Notes: generated by a model from the letters alone, not told the origin. DNA of 64,000 bases from Hymenobacter profundi (GCF_019334315.1 NZ_JAHWGL010000014.1:1-64000), one strand, 5' to 3'; shown: positions 8,760 to 17,433, counted from the first letter of the stretch. Numbers and translations are program-made.

Positions 8760-9839
8760 CTAAATGATACCGAAAGTAATCAGACCACCGGTGAGCAGGA
8801 TGTTGAAGATGGACAGGGGAATGAGAATAGTCCAGCCCAAGCGCATCAGTTGGTCGTAGCGGAAGCGGGGTAGGGTCCAGCGCACCCACATAAAGAAGAA
8901 GATGAAGCCGAAAATCTTCCCGAACAGCAGCACAGTGCCTAGAATGGTAATCAGGTTTTGTGCGCCGGCCAGCGTCCAATCTTGGTTGCTTACCAACCAG
9001 TCGCGCAGTTCGTATTGGAAAGGGAAGTTGAAGCCGCCGAAGTACAGTACGCTCATCACGGCCGAAGCCACGAATATGTTTACGTATTCCGAGAATAGGT
9101 ACAGGCCTAGTTTCATCGACGAATATTCGGTGTGATAACCACCTACCAGTTCCGTTTCGCACTCAGGCAAGTCGAAGGGCGTACGGTTGGTTTCAGCGAA
9201 AGCACATACCAAGAAAATGATGAAGCCCAGCGGCTGTTTCACGATATTCCAGAAATGCCACTCACCGGCCACCGATTGCTGCAACGTAATGTCGCGCAGC
9301 GACAGCGTACCTGAAATCATCAGCACCGCAATCAGCGACAGGCCCATAGCCAATTCGTAGCTGATGTTCTGCGAAGCCGCTCGGATAGCACCTAGCAGTG
9401 AGAATTTGTTGTTGGAGGCCCAACCGCCAATCATAATGCCGTATACGCCTAGCGATACCACACCGAACACCCACAGCAAGCCGATATTTACCTCAATGCC
9501 TTGCAGAAAGAAGTAGTTGGAACCGAACTCCAGCACGTTGCCGAACGGAATAACCGCCGACGACATCAGCGCCGTAATCATGGCCAGGCAAGGACCGAAG
9601 ATGAACAGGGCCGTATTGGCGCCACTAGGAAAAAACTCCTCCTTGGTGAACATCTTCACAGCATCAGCTAGTGGTTGAGCGAGGCCATAAGGGCCAGCGC
9701 GGTCCGGGCCTACCCGGTCTTGCAGGAAGGCCGCAATGACGCGCTCGGCGTAAGTGCAATAGGTGGCAATCAGCAACGATAGCGCGAAGACCACGAAGAT
9801 GACGATGGATTGCCAGCCGAGGGCAGGAAGTTCTAACAT
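8760..9839 (-). CDS. nuoH: NADH-quinone oxidoreductase subunit H (complex I)
   Basis: Membrane subunit joining the peripheral and membrane arms and forming part of the quinone chamber. The 359-residue polytopic protein shows ERVIAAFLQDRVGPDRAGP, AETNRTPFDLPECETELVGG and FFMWVRWTLPRFRYDQLM, all NuoH signatures with acidic residues of the quinone loop. It follows nuoG after a gap of about 100 bases that contains an inverted repeat. Confidence 0.97.
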   Translation of the reverse strand: MLELPALGWQSIVIFVVFALSLLIATYCTYAERVIAAFLQDRVGPDRAGPYGLAQPLADAVKMFTKEEFFPSGANTALFIFGPCLAMITALMSSAVIPFGNVLEFGSNYFFLQGIEVNIGLLWVFGVVSLGVYGIMIGGWASNNKFSLLGAIRAASQNISYELAMGLSLIAVLMISGTLSLRDITLQQSVAGEWHFWNIVKQPLGFIIFLVCAFAETNRTPFDLPECETELVGGYHTEYSSMKLGLYLFSEYVNIFVASAVMSVLYFGGFNFPFQYELRDWLVSNQDWTLAGAQNLITILGTVLLFGKIFGFIFFFMWVRWTLPRFRYDQLMRLGWTILIPLSIFNILLTGGLITFGII

Positions 9840-9842
9840 TCT

Positions 9843-9935
9843 TTTTAGCTGATAGCTATTAGCTGTTAGCTGTTAGCTGTTGTTTAATAATGAAGCACAG
9901 GGAGCTAACAGCCAACAGCTATCAGCTAAGAGCTT
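9843..9935. repeat. AGCTATTAGCTGTTGGC-type inverted repeat in the nuoG-nuoH gap
   Basis: Tandem AGCTGTT units follow AGCTGATAGCTATT; the other side reads AGCTAACAGCCAACAGCTATCAGCT, so the two halves pair into a hairpin that fills the gap. It is the clearest member of the family also seen at 1452-1545 and 15001-15083. Confidence 0.75.
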
Positions 9936-9938
9936 GAT

Positions 9939-10940
9939 TTACGATCCTAATTTCAATGGTGGGTTCTTTTCCAACTCGCGCTGCGTGCTTTCGGGGAGGT
10001 CGGCTACTACAGAGTGGTTGAGCACCGGCAATTCGTAGTGGTTGGCCGAAATAACAGAAGAACGGTCGATGTGGGCGGGACCTTCAATGGTCCAATCCGA
10101 CGTTTCCTTTTTCTCGAAGCGACACTCGTTGCAGATCCACTCTTTCACCTCGCCGTACTCGTCCTTGCGGGCGGTTACGCGCAGCACGTCTTTGCCTTTG
10201 TACCACAGCAGCACGTTGCCCGAGCACTTGGGGCAGTCGCGGTGGGCATTCACGGGCTTCGTAAACCACACGCGTTGCTTGAAGCGCCAAGTTTTGTCGG
10301 TGAGGGCGCCTACCGGGCACACGTCGATGACGTTGCCGGAGAAATCCTGGTCGATGATGTTCTCGATGTACGTACCGATTTCGGCGGCGTCGCCGCGGCC
10401 CAGCACACCGTGTACCCTGTCGCCAGCTATCTGGTTGGCCGTGTACACGCAGCGGTAGCACAGGATGCAGCGCGTCATATGCAGCTGAATCAGCGGCCCG
10501 ATGTCGATTTTGTCGAACGTGCGACGCTCCTCGGTATAACGCGTGGTGCTCACACCGTGCTCAAAAGCAAAGTTTTGCAGGTCGCACTCACCCGCTTGGT
10601 CGCACACAGGGCAGTCCAGGGGGTGGTTGATGAGCAGCATCTCCACAATACCCTTGCGGACATCCAGTACTTGCTGGTTTACAGTATTTTCTACCACCAT
10701 ACCATCCTGCACAGAGGTAATGCACGAAGGTACCAGCTTGGGCATGGGGCGCGGATCTTTAGTAGAACCAGCCGTTACTTTTACCAGGCAGGCGCGACAC
10801 TTGCCGCCCGAGCCTTTCAGCGGCGTGTAGTAGCACATGGCCGGTGGCACAATGCTACCGCCCACAGTACGGGCCGCATTCATGATCGTGGTTCCGTCCG
10901 GAATCTCAATCTCAATGCCGTCGAAGGTTATTTTAGCCAT
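9939..10940 (-). CDS. nuoG: NADH-quinone oxidoreductase subunit G, short form without molybdopterin domain
   Basis: Iron-sulfur subunit of the NADH-oxidising arm. The N terminus is a 2Fe-2S ferredoxin domain (Cys36, 48, 51, 73), followed by the His-Cys3 site (His106, Cys110, 113, 119) and a 4Fe-4S site (Cys158, 161, 164 and Cys208 in CPVGAL). A further four Cys (CPKC and CNEC, about residues 238-275) resemble the start of the next domain. It then stops at 333 residues, while Escherichia coli NuoG continues into a long molybdopterin-type domain. The reading frame is clean and flanked normally, and short forms are to my knowledge usual in Bacteroidota, so it is a real subunit rather than a broken gene. 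Confidence 0.93.
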   Translation of the reverse strand: MAKITFDGIEIEIPDGTTIMNAARTVGGSIVPPAMCYYTPLKGSGGKCRACLVKVTAGSTKDPRPMPKLVPSCITSVQDGMVVENTVNQQVLDVRKGIVEMLLINHPLDCPVCDQAGECDLQNFAFEHGVSTTRYTEERRTFDKIDIGPLIQLHMTRCILCYRCVYTANQIAGDRVHGVLGRGDAAEIGTYIENIIDQDFSGNVIDVCPVGALTDKTWRFKQRVWFTKPVNAHRDCPKCSGNVLLWYKGKDVLRVTARKDEYGEVKEWICNECRFEKKETSDWTIEGPAHIDRSSVISANHYELPVLNHSVVADLPESTQRELEKNPPLKLGS

Positions 10941-10949
10941 TATTTACTT

Positions 10950-11069
10950 GTCATCATGAGCATGTGGCGCATCAAGCCAGTGTCGAAGGACCTTATCATG
11001 TCAGCGCCGCAATAGTTAGTGAATTTGACGAAAGCAGCCGTGATAAGATGCTTCCTTCGTCAGCATGAC
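10950..11069. repeat. Degenerate GTCATCCTGAG palindromic repeat between nuoF and nuoG
   Basis: The segment starts GTCATCATGAGC, includes CGAAGGACCTTATCATG, and ends GTGATAAGATGCTTCCTTCGTCAGCATGAC. This is the same plan as the perfect copy at 55255-55366 but with drifted arms. It fills the 131-base gap between two nuo genes. Confidence 0.75.
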
Positions 11070-11071
11070 AG

Positions 11072-12412
11072 TTAAGCCAGTACCGCTTTGCCGGGGTAGA
11101 CCGCGCCAGGGCGGGCGGCTTCCTTGGCGTGGGTCACGTGCCACTCAAATTCGTCGCGGAAGTGGCGCACAGCGGCGGCTACCGGCCACGCGGCGGCTTC
11201 ACCCAGCGGACAGATCGTATTGCCCTCGATTTGCTTGGCTACGCTCACGAGTAGGTCGATGTCCTCCATGTGACCGTGGCCATGCTCTAAGCGGTGCAGC
11301 ACTTTTTCCATCCAGCCGGTACCTTCGCGGCAGGGCGAGCATTGGCCGCAGCTCTCATGGTGGTAAAAACGTGAGAAGCTCCAGGTATTGCGCACGATGC
11401 ACGTGGTTTCGTCCATGGCGATGAAGCCACCCGAGCCCAGCATAGTGCCCGTCACGAAGCCACCATCGGAGAGAGATTCATAAGTCATCAGGCGGTCTTC
11501 ACCGGCTGCCGTCTTCAGAATTAACTCTTTAGGTAGGATTGGTACGGAAGAGCCACCGGCTACTACTGCTTTCAGCTCTCTACCCTTCCAGATGCCACCG
11601 CAGTACTCGTCGGAGTAGATGAATTCCTCGACAGGCACACCCAGCTCAATTTCGTAGATGCCGGGTTTGTTGAGGTGTCCGCAAGCCGAGAACAACTTAG
11701 TGCCCGTGCTCTTACCTACCCCCAACTTGGCGTATTCATCGCCACCATCGTTGATGATGGGAACCACGGCTGCAATCGACTCCACGTTGTTTACTACCGT
11801 GGGACGAGCATAAAGGCCCTGCACAGCTGGGAATGGTGGCTTGTTACGCGGGTTGCCGCGCTTGCCCTCCAATGATTCGAGCAGAGCCGTTTCCTCGCCG
11901 CAGATATACGCGCCACCACCGGGGTGCACGTGCAAATCCAGGTCGTAGCCCGAGCCGAGGATGTTTTTGCCCAAGAAACCATTGGCATACGCCTCCGAAA
12001 TAGCTTTTTCCAGGATGCGCAGTACGTACAACAACTCGCCGCGAATGTAGATGTACGAGGTATTAGCGCCCAGCGCATAACTGCTCGTAATCATGCCTTC
12101 AATGAGCAAGTGCGGCAGCTTCGACATCAATTGACGGTCCTTGAATGTGCCCGGCTCCGATTCGTCGGCGTTGCACACTAAGTGGCGCGGCACGCCTTCT
12201 GGCTTCGCCAGAAAGCTCCACTTTAGGCCAGTAGGGAAGCCCGCGCCGCCGCGCCCACGCAGGCCCGACTTCTTCACTTCCTCTACCACCTCATCGGGGG
12301 TCATTGTCTTCAAGGCCTTCTCCACCGAGCGGTAGCCGCCGTGTTTGCGGTATACCTCAAAGGTGTCAATGCCTTCAACGTTAATATGTTCAGTCAGCAG
12401 TTTGCGTCCCAT
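11072..12412 (-). CDS. nuoF: NADH-quinone oxidoreductase subunit F (FMN and NADH site)
   Basis: Entry subunit of complex I that binds NADH and FMN and holds cluster N3. GRGGAGFPTGLKW (residues 53-65) is the glycine-rich nucleotide loop, GGGAYICGEETALL (residues 165-178) the FMN region, and Cys355, 358, 361 (SCGQCSPC) with Cys401 (CPLGEAA) ligate the 4Fe-4S cluster. The 446 residues match the family. It follows nuoE by about 50 bases. Confidence 0.97.
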   Translation of the reverse strand: MGRKLLTEHINVEGIDTFEVYRKHGGYRSVEKALKTMTPDEVVEEVKKSGLRGRGGAGFPTGLKWSFLAKPEGVPRHLVCNADESEPGTFKDRQLMSKLPHLLIEGMITSSYALGANTSYIYIRGELLYVLRILEKAISEAYANGFLGKNILGSGYDLDLHVHPGGGAYICGEETALLESLEGKRGNPRNKPPFPAVQGLYARPTVVNNVESIAAVVPIINDGGDEYAKLGVGKSTGTKLFSACGHLNKPGIYEIELGVPVEEFIYSDEYCGGIWKGRELKAVVAGGSSVPILPKELILKTAAGEDRLMTYESLSDGGFVTGTMLGSGGFIAMDETTCIVRNTWSFSRFYHHESCGQCSPCREGTGWMEKVLHRLEHGHGHMEDIDLLVSVAKQIEGNTICPLGEAAAWPVAAAVRHFRDEFEWHVTHAKEAARPGAVYPGKAVLA

Positions 12413-12462
12413 GATCGTGTGCGCTAGTAACTATTCGCCAATCGTCTAATTTTCCTGCCCGA

Positions 12463-13041
12463 TTAATTCTGCGCCAATGCTTCCCAAGGAAGAATAGGGC
12501 GGTGCACCATGTTGCGCAGCTCTGTAAGCATCGCATCCACGTTTTCGGGCGTATCAAGCTGCTCATAATACTTCTCCCGCACCTGCACGATGGGGGCAAA
12601 GCCGCAGGCAGCCAAGCACTCAACCTCTTTCAGCGTAAACAAGCCATCGGGCGATGTTTCGCCGCCTACCCTGGCACCTGTCAGGCGCTCCAGGTGGGCC
12701 GTCAGCTCGTCGGAACCGCGCAGCATGCAAGGACCCGTGCGGCAAATTTCCAACACGTGCTTGCCCACTGGTTTTAGGTTGAACATGGTGTAGAACGTGG
12801 CTACCTCGTACACCTCAATCGGCTTGAGGTCCAATGTTTCGGCTACCAGCGTTTGCACCTCGGGGCTCACCCAACCGCCAAACTCGGCCTGGGCAATGTG
12901 CAGCACCGGGAGTAGCGCCGACTTCTTGCGGTCCTCGGGGTAGTGCGTAATGATGCGCTTGATTTCGTCCTGAGCAGCGGCCGAAAACTGAGGCTTGGCG
13001 GGGGCGTTCGTGGGTTCCATATCAATCAGATTCAGCGGCAT
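12463..13041 (-). CDS. nuoE: NADH-quinone oxidoreductase subunit E (2Fe-2S)
   Basis: Thioredoxin-fold 2Fe-2S subunit (cluster N1a) of the NADH module. The cluster ligands are in CRTGPCMLRG and in ECLAACGFAP; the helical N-terminal part contains ITHYPEDRKKSALLPVL. The frame opens at 13065 inside nuoD; ATG 13041 follows the nuoD stop directly and ATG 13020 (MEPTNAPAK) is also possible, so the first residues are uncertain. Operon position between nuoD and nuoF is standard. Confidence 0.95.
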   Translation of the reverse strand: MPLNLIDMEPTNAPAKPQFSAAAQDEIKRIITHYPEDRKKSALLPVLHIAQAEFGGWVSPEVQTLVAETLDLKPIEVYEVATFYTMFNLKPVGKHVLEICRTGPCMLRGSDELTAHLERLTGARVGGETSPDGLFTLKEVECLAACGFAPIVQVREKYYEQLDTPENVDAMLTELRNMVHRPILPWEALAQN

Positions 13042-13042
13042 A

Positions 13043-14305
13043 CTAGGCGTCCAGTTCGCCGGCAATTACGTTCATCGACGACAGCGTGAGGATGGCATCG
13101 GAGAGCGACTGGCCTACTACCATTTCGGGGTAGGCTTGGTAATAGATAAAGCAAGGCCGACGGAAGTGCAGGCGGTAGGGCGTGCGACCTCCATCCGAAA
13201 TCAGGTAGAAGCCCAACTCGCCGTTACCACCTTCCACAGAGTGATACACCTCACCTACTGGCGCGTCTATCTCCCCCATAATGATTTTGAAGTGGTAAAT
13301 GAGCGCCTCCATGTTTTTGTACACGGCCTGCTTGGGAGGCAGGTAGTAGTGCGGTGCGTCGGCGTGGTAGGGGCCTTCGGGGAGGTTTTCCAACGCTTGC
13401 TCAATAATGCGGAGGCTCTGCCAGATTTCGGCGTTGCGCACCAAGTAACGGTCATAGGTGTCGCCCTTGGTACCTACTGGAATTTCGAAATCGAAGTCTT
13501 CATAGGAAGAATAGGGGTTCATTACGCGCACATCGTAATCAACACCAGTGGCGCGCAGGTTGGGGCCGGTGAAGCCGTAATTCAACGCCTTTTCTGCTGT
13601 GATACCGCCCACGTCGATGGTGCGGTCCATGAAGATGCGGTTGCGGTTGAACAGCTTCTCAAATTCCCGCATCACGTCGGGGAAGCGCTTCAGCCACGTG
13701 CGCAGCTTCTGAATGGCTACGTCGGAGAAGTCGCGCTCCATGCCGCCTACCCGGCCCATGTTGGTGGTCAGGCGCGAACCGCAAACTTCTTCGTAAATCT
13801 CGTAGATGTTTTCGCGCTCCTCGAATACATACAGGAAGCCAGTGAAAGCGCCCGTATCTACCCCCAGGATACCGTTGCATACCAAGTGGTCAGCAATGCG
13901 GGCCAGCTCCATCATAATCACGCGCATGTACTGCGCGCGTTTGGGAACTGTCACGCCCAACAGCTTCTCTACCGTCATATGCCAACCCATGTTGTTGATG
14001 GGCGACGAGCAATAGTTCATGCGGTCCGTCAGGGGCGTAATCTGGTAGAACGGCCGGCGCTCCGCAATCTTCTCGAAGGCGCGGTGGATGTAGCCGATGG
14101 TAGGCACGCCCGATACAATCCGCTCCCCATCCATTTGCAGGATGTTCTGGAAAATACCGTGCGTAGCCGGGTGCGTAGGCCCCAGGTTCAGGGTCGTTAG
14201 CTCTTGGCTGAAGTCGTTAAGCATCGGCACGTTCATACCAAAATTCTGGTCACGTGCCTCTTCTATAATCTTATGCGTACCGTCGAGAGTGTCGTTTACT
14301 GCCAT
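13043..14305 (-). CDS. nuoD: NADH-quinone oxidoreductase subunit D (49 kDa)
   Basis: Hydrogenase-derived subunit forming the quinone site with NuoB. LNLGPTHPATHGIFQN holds the conserved His residues, and ITPLTDRMNYCSSPINNMGW and GVDTGAFTGFLYVFEERE are family signatures. ATG 14305 (MAVNDTLDG) gives 420 residues. The frame extends to 14347, but the added peptide (RSFAALRMT) is a translation of the intergenic repeat, so the longer form is rejected. The protein ends GELDA next to nuoE with no gap. Confidence 0.96.
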   Translation of the reverse strand: MAVNDTLDGTHKIIEEARDQNFGMNVPMLNDFSQELTTLNLGPTHPATHGIFQNILQMDGERIVSGVPTIGYIHRAFEKIAERRPFYQITPLTDRMNYCSSPINNMGWHMTVEKLLGVTVPKRAQYMRVIMMELARIADHLVCNGILGVDTGAFTGFLYVFEERENIYEIYEEVCGSRLTTNMGRVGGMERDFSDVAIQKLRTWLKRFPDVMREFEKLFNRNRIFMDRTIDVGGITAEKALNYGFTGPNLRATGVDYDVRVMNPYSSYEDFDFEIPVGTKGDTYDRYLVRNAEIWQSLRIIEQALENLPEGPYHADAPHYYLPPKQAVYKNMEALIYHFKIIMGEIDAPVGEVYHSVEGGNGELGFYLISDGGRTPYRLHFRRPCFIYYQAYPEMVVGQSLSDAILTLSSMNVIAGELDA

Positions 14306-14315
14306 ATCAAATGGT

Positions 14316-14416
14316 GTCATCCTGAGCGCGGCGAAGGACCTTATCACGCCTGCGCCACATTGAGTTAGAGCCTACTAAACGCCGCCGTGATAAGATGCTT
14401 CGTTTCTTAGCATGAC
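14316..14416. repeat. GTCATCCTGAG palindromic repeat between nuoC and nuoD
   Basis: One side reads GTCATCCTGAGCGCGGCG then AAGGACCTTATCACG; the other reads CGTGATAAGATGCTTCGTTT then CTTAGCATGAC, giving an imperfect inverted repeat. It fills almost the whole gap and overlaps the false upstream extension of nuoD. Confidence 0.82.
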
Positions 14417-14426
14417 AGATCAAATA

Positions 14427-14996
14427 TTAGCGACCAAAAAACAGGTCGGTTTTGTCTTCACGGGTGCCGTCTTCCAGCGGATATTCGCGCCGCATGGGGT
14501 GGTAGTCCATATCCTCCACATTCAGGATCCGAATAAGGTTCGGGTGACCCTGAAAGATAATGCCGTAGAAGTCGTAAGCTTCCCGCTCCATCCAGTTGGC
14601 CGTAGCGTATACATCGGTGAGGGTAGGCACTACCGGATCAGCAATGGGGAAGAAGATTTTCAGCCGTAGCCGCACGTTGTTCACCAAGCTGTGCAGGTGG
14701 TAGATCATACCTAATTCCTGACCCTCGTTCTCAGGATAGTGAATCCCGCACATAGTGGTCAGAAAGTGCATCTTTAGCTCCTGCTCACTAGCCAGCGTCT
14801 GAATGATATCGTGAATCCGCTCGCGGGTAGTAGTAGCCGTCAGCAAACCATATGGCTCCTCTACATCTGTGAAGGAGGCCTCGCCAAACAACTCTTGCAG
14901 CTTGCTGAGGATCTTGGCGTTGGTTAGTTTATGCGGGTCTTCCTGCGCAACGGCAGTGGCTTGGGCGGCAGCAGATTCTTCGATTGTGTCAGCCAT
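14427..14996 (-). CDS. nuoC: NADH-quinone oxidoreductase subunit C (30 kDa)
   Basis: Peripheral-arm structural subunit of complex I that packs against NuoD. The signature is ANWMEREAYDFYGIIFQGHP followed by RILNVEDMDYHPMRREYPLE. The 189 residues are a separate NuoC, not the NuoCD fusion of enterobacteria. It lies after nuoB, with an 90-base gap holding an inverted repeat. Confidence 0.96.
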   Translation of the reverse strand: MADTIEESAAAQATAVAQEDPHKLTNAKILSKLQELFGEASFTDVEEPYGLLTATTTRERIHDIIQTLASEQELKMHFLTTMCGIHYPENEGQELGMIYHLHSLVNNVRLRLKIFFPIADPVVPTLTDVYATANWMEREAYDFYGIIFQGHPNLIRILNVEDMDYHPMRREYPLEDGTREDKTDLFFGR

Positions 14997-15000
14997 TTTG

Positions 15001-15083
15001 TGAGCTGTTAGCTATTGGCAATTGGCTGTTCGCTGTTGGCATACTTCCGATAAGAAGTGAATGGCCAACAGCGAACAGCTAAC
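15001..15083. repeat. TTGGC/GCCAA inverted repeat in the nuoB-nuoC gap
   Basis: GGCTGTTCGCTGTTGGC on one side pairs with GCCAACAGCGAACAG on the other, with AGCTGTTAGCTATT and AGCTAACCAC flanking. The units resemble those in the nuoG-nuoH and nuoM-nuoN gaps. Confidence 0.72.
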
Positions 15084-15086
15084 CAC

Positions 15087-15641
15087 TTATTTAATATTAT
15101 AGGATGCCAGCAACGCTTGATACTCGGGCGAGTTACGGCGGCGCAGAGACTCATTCTTGGCTAAGTCCTGCACGCGCATCAAGCCGTCGAGCACTTGCTC
15201 AGGACGAGGCGGACAGCCTGGCACGTACACATCAACCGGAATGATGCGGTCGATGCCTTGCAGTACGGAGTAGGTGTCGAAAATACCACCCGATGAGGCG
15301 CAGGCGCCCATGGCCAGCACCCAGCGGGGCTCGGCCATCTGCTCGTACACTTGTTTCACAATAGGAGCCATTTTCTTGGCAATGGTACCCATCACCATCA
15401 GCAAGTCGGCCTGGCGCGGCGAGAAGCTGGGGCGCTCGGAGCCGAAGCGAGAGATGTCGTAGTGCGCGCCCATGGTTGCCATAAACTCAATGCCGCAGCA
15501 GGAGGTAGCAAAGGGTAGGGGCCACAACGAGTTGGCGCGGGCAATACCCACTACCTTCTCCAGCGAGGTGGCAAAAAAACCAGCGCCTTCAATGCCTTCA
15601 GGAGCCGGTACGGTTTTGATTTCGGGAACTCTAGTATCCAT
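15087..15641 (-). CDS. nuoB: NADH-quinone oxidoreductase subunit B (cluster N2)
   Basis: Holds the terminal 4Fe-4S cluster N2 that reduces quinone. The ligands are the adjacent Cys48-Cys49 (TSCCGIEF), Cys114 (GACASSGG) and Cys143 (PGCPPRPE), all present. The 184 residues are normal. It lies about 50 bases after nuoA. Confidence 0.97.
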   Translation of the reverse strand: MDTRVPEIKTVPAPEGIEGAGFFATSLEKVVGIARANSLWPLPFATSCCGIEFMATMGAHYDISRFGSERPSFSPRQADLLMVMGTIAKKMAPIVKQVYEQMAEPRWVLAMGACASSGGIFDTYSVLQGIDRIIPVDVYVPGCPPRPEQVLDGLMRVQDLAKNESLRRRNSPEYQALLASYNIK

Positions 15642-15694
15642 GCGTGAAAGTCAGTTAGTGAGGGAAGTACACCCAAAAAGCCAACACCAACGGC

Positions 15695-16111
15695 TTATTT
15701 ATAGTTTGGCTGAGCGGTAGGGATTTCACTCCATTTCAGGATGCCCTTGCGAATCACGTAGCCGAAACCAGCCATTACCAACGCCAGGTACACCACCATC
15801 TCTACAAAACCGAAGGTGCCCAGCTTGCGGAAGTTCACGGCCCAGGGGTACATGAAGATAACTTCCACGTCGAACAGCACAAATAGAATAGCCGTGAGAA
15901 AGTACTTCACCGAAATAGGCGTGCGGGCGTTACCTACCGACTCAATACCACATTCCCAGGAAGCGTCTTTCACTTTGCTATGGCGCTTGGGGCCTACCAA
16001 GTGCGATACCACCATGGCAAAGGCTACAAAGGCAATGGCCAAAATAAACTGAACCAGCATCGGCAAATAGTCGACGGGCTGGTAATTGATAGAATTTACA
16101 GCGAGAAGCAT
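15695..16111 (-). CDS. nuoA: NADH-quinone oxidoreductase subunit A (complex I)
   Basis: Small membrane subunit, first gene of the complex I cluster. From ATG 16111 (MLLAVNSINY) it has 138 residues and three helices, with KDASWECGIESVGNART and LFDVEVIFMYPWA, the NuoA signatures with membrane acidic residues. The frame opens at 16186, but the promoter boxes at 16157-16187 lie inside that extension, so 16111 is the start. Confidence 0.96.
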   Translation of the reverse strand: MLLAVNSINYQPVDYLPMLVQFILAIAFVAFAMVVSHLVGPKRHSKVKDASWECGIESVGNARTPISVKYFLTAILFVLFDVEVIFMYPWAVNFRKLGTFGFVEMVVYLALVMAGFGYVIRKGILKWSEIPTAQPNYK

Positions 16112-16156
16112 AGTCGTTGACTGAAATGGAGGCCTAAACGAAAAGGCGGTAGGAAG

Positions 16157-16187
16157 CAAAGGTAGGGCTTGGATAGTTTGGAACAAA
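16157..16187 (-). promoter_or_regulatory. Promoter of the nuo cluster
   Basis: On the minus strand TTTG (16187-16184) is followed after exactly 19 bases by TACCTTTG (16164-16157). This matches the primary-sigma promoter consensus of Bacteroidota (TTTG, 19-21 bases, TAnnTTTG). Transcription would begin near 16150, about 40 bases before the nuoA ATG at 16111. Confidence 0.68.
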
Positions 16188-16365
16188 GATGAATAGGATA
16201 GGGTAGGAAAAGGGTATATTTGACGGCTTTAGCTGACAGCTCATTTTATAATAGAGCTTAGAAGACGAACCTAGTTTACGGGTGCTATAACCTGCTGTTA
16301 AGCAGTCTGCTGACTCCTATTATTTATAGGTACTTTATTCGTTTCCTTCCCTTCCTGCCTACGCA

Positions 16366-17433
16366 ATGAAACAGCCCCAATCAACTCCTGCCAATACTCA
16401 CCAGCGCCGTGATATTGTTGTGATTGGGGCTTCCTCTGGGGGTGTAGCCGCCCTGCTAGCACTGGTGCAAACCCTGCCAGCCGACTTTCCGGCGCCTATC
16501 TTTGTGGTGCAACACGTGGGGGCCGATTCGCAGAGTATTCTGCCGCAGCTATTGGACCGCGTGTCTGCCTTATCTGCTAAGCATGCCCAGGACGGCGAGG
16601 CTTTTGCCGCTGGTACTATCTACGTGGCCCCGCCCGACCACCATTTGCTACTGGAAAATGACCGTGTGCTGGTGAAGCGCGGGCCGAAAGAAAACCGCTT
16701 CCGTCCGTCTATTGACGCGCTGTTTCGCTCCGCTGCCTATGGCTACGGTCCCCGCGTGATTGGCGTCGTGCTTACGGGCTACCTGGATGATGGCACCTCT
16801 GGGCTATGGTCGCTACAGCGCCTGGGTGGCGTGGCGGTGGTGCAGGACCCGCATGATGCTGAGTCGCCGGCGATGCCTATCAATGCCCTGGGCTACGTAG
16901 AGGCCGACCATATTGTGCCACTCGCCGAGCTTGGGTCCCTGCTGGTGCGGCTGACCCTGGAGCCAGCTCCGGCCACTCCACGTGTGCTGAAGCAGGAGCG
17001 AGAGCTGCTCGGCATCGAATTTCAAATTGCGAAGGCTAATAATGCCTTCGCCTTAGGCATCATTGAGCAGGGACAATTAACCTCCTTCACCTGTCCCGAA
17101 TGCCACGGGGCACTGACGCAGCTTATTGAGGGCAAGCTTATTCGCTACCGCTGCCACACGGGGCACGCCTATACGGCCAACGCTTTGCTGGGCGAAGTCA
17201 CGCAGACTGTAGAAGGCTTCCTCTATCAAGCCATGCGCGGGCTCGAAGAAGCACACATGCTGTTGCAGGCCTTAGGAGAGCACTTTACCCAAGAAAGGCA
17301 GCAGCAAGTAGCGACCCTGTTTTTTCAGAAAGCAGAAGTAGCCAGTAGTCAGGCACGGCACATGCACGAGGCCATTGTCAAGCATGAATCACTCAGTGGT
17401 GATCTACAATTCAAAGAGGGCTACGACGCGTAG
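16366..17433 (+). CDS. Orphan CheB-type protein-glutamate methylesterase with C-terminal Cys/His segment
   Basis: Residues 15-195 form a CheB methylesterase domain with the catalytic triad Ser23 (GASSGG), His50 (QHVG) and Asp142 (GYLDDG). There is no response-regulator receiver domain in front, unlike chemotaxis CheB, so phosphorylation control is missing. Residues about 240-270 carry Cys243, Cys246, Cys263 and His267 (CPEC and RCHTGH), a possible metal site, followed by a helical tail. No CheR, receptor or other chemotaxis gene is near. Such stand-alone CheB proteins occur with CheR-type signalling in non-motile bacteria; the target here is unknown. It is divergent from nuoA. Confidence 0.85.
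   Translation: MKQPQSTPANTHQRRDIVVIGASSGGVAALLALVQTLPADFPAPIFVVQHVGADSQSILPQLLDRVSALSAKHAQDGEAFAAGTIYVAPPDHHLLLENDRVLVKRGPKENRFRPSIDALFRSAAYGYGPRVIGVVLTGYLDDGTSGLWSLQRLGGVAVVQDPHDAESPAMPINALGYVEADHIVPLAELGSLLVRLTLEPAPATPRVLKQERELLGIEFQIAKANNAFALGIIEQGQLTSFTCPECHGALTQLIEGKLIRYRCHTGHAYTANALLGEVTQTVEGFLYQAMRGLEEAHMLLQALGEHFTQERQQQVATLFFQKAEVASSQARHMHEAIVKHESLSGDLQFKEGYDA

Noticed and set aside
9847..9885. Short tandem AGCTGTT units taken as a possible CRISPR array
   Set aside because: The units are about 10 bases, lack spacers of even length, and have no cas genes nearby.
9939..10940. nuoG as a truncated pseudogene
   Set aside because: All cluster ligands are intact, the frame is clean and short NuoG is expected for the phylum.
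10014..14200. Long open frames on the plus strand opposite nuoG, nuoD and others (333 and 401 residues)
   Set aside because: They lie antisense to well-identified nuo genes, have no domain, and come from the GC-rich third codon position of the true genes.
14306..14347. Longer N terminus for nuoD (MIRSFAALRMTPFD)
   Set aside because: It is a translation of the intergenic palindromic repeat and is absent from the NuoD family.
16215..16222. TATATTTG as the promoter of the cheB-like gene
   Set aside because: It matches TAnnTTTG, but no -33 element is at the right distance and it lies about 145 bases before the start codon.
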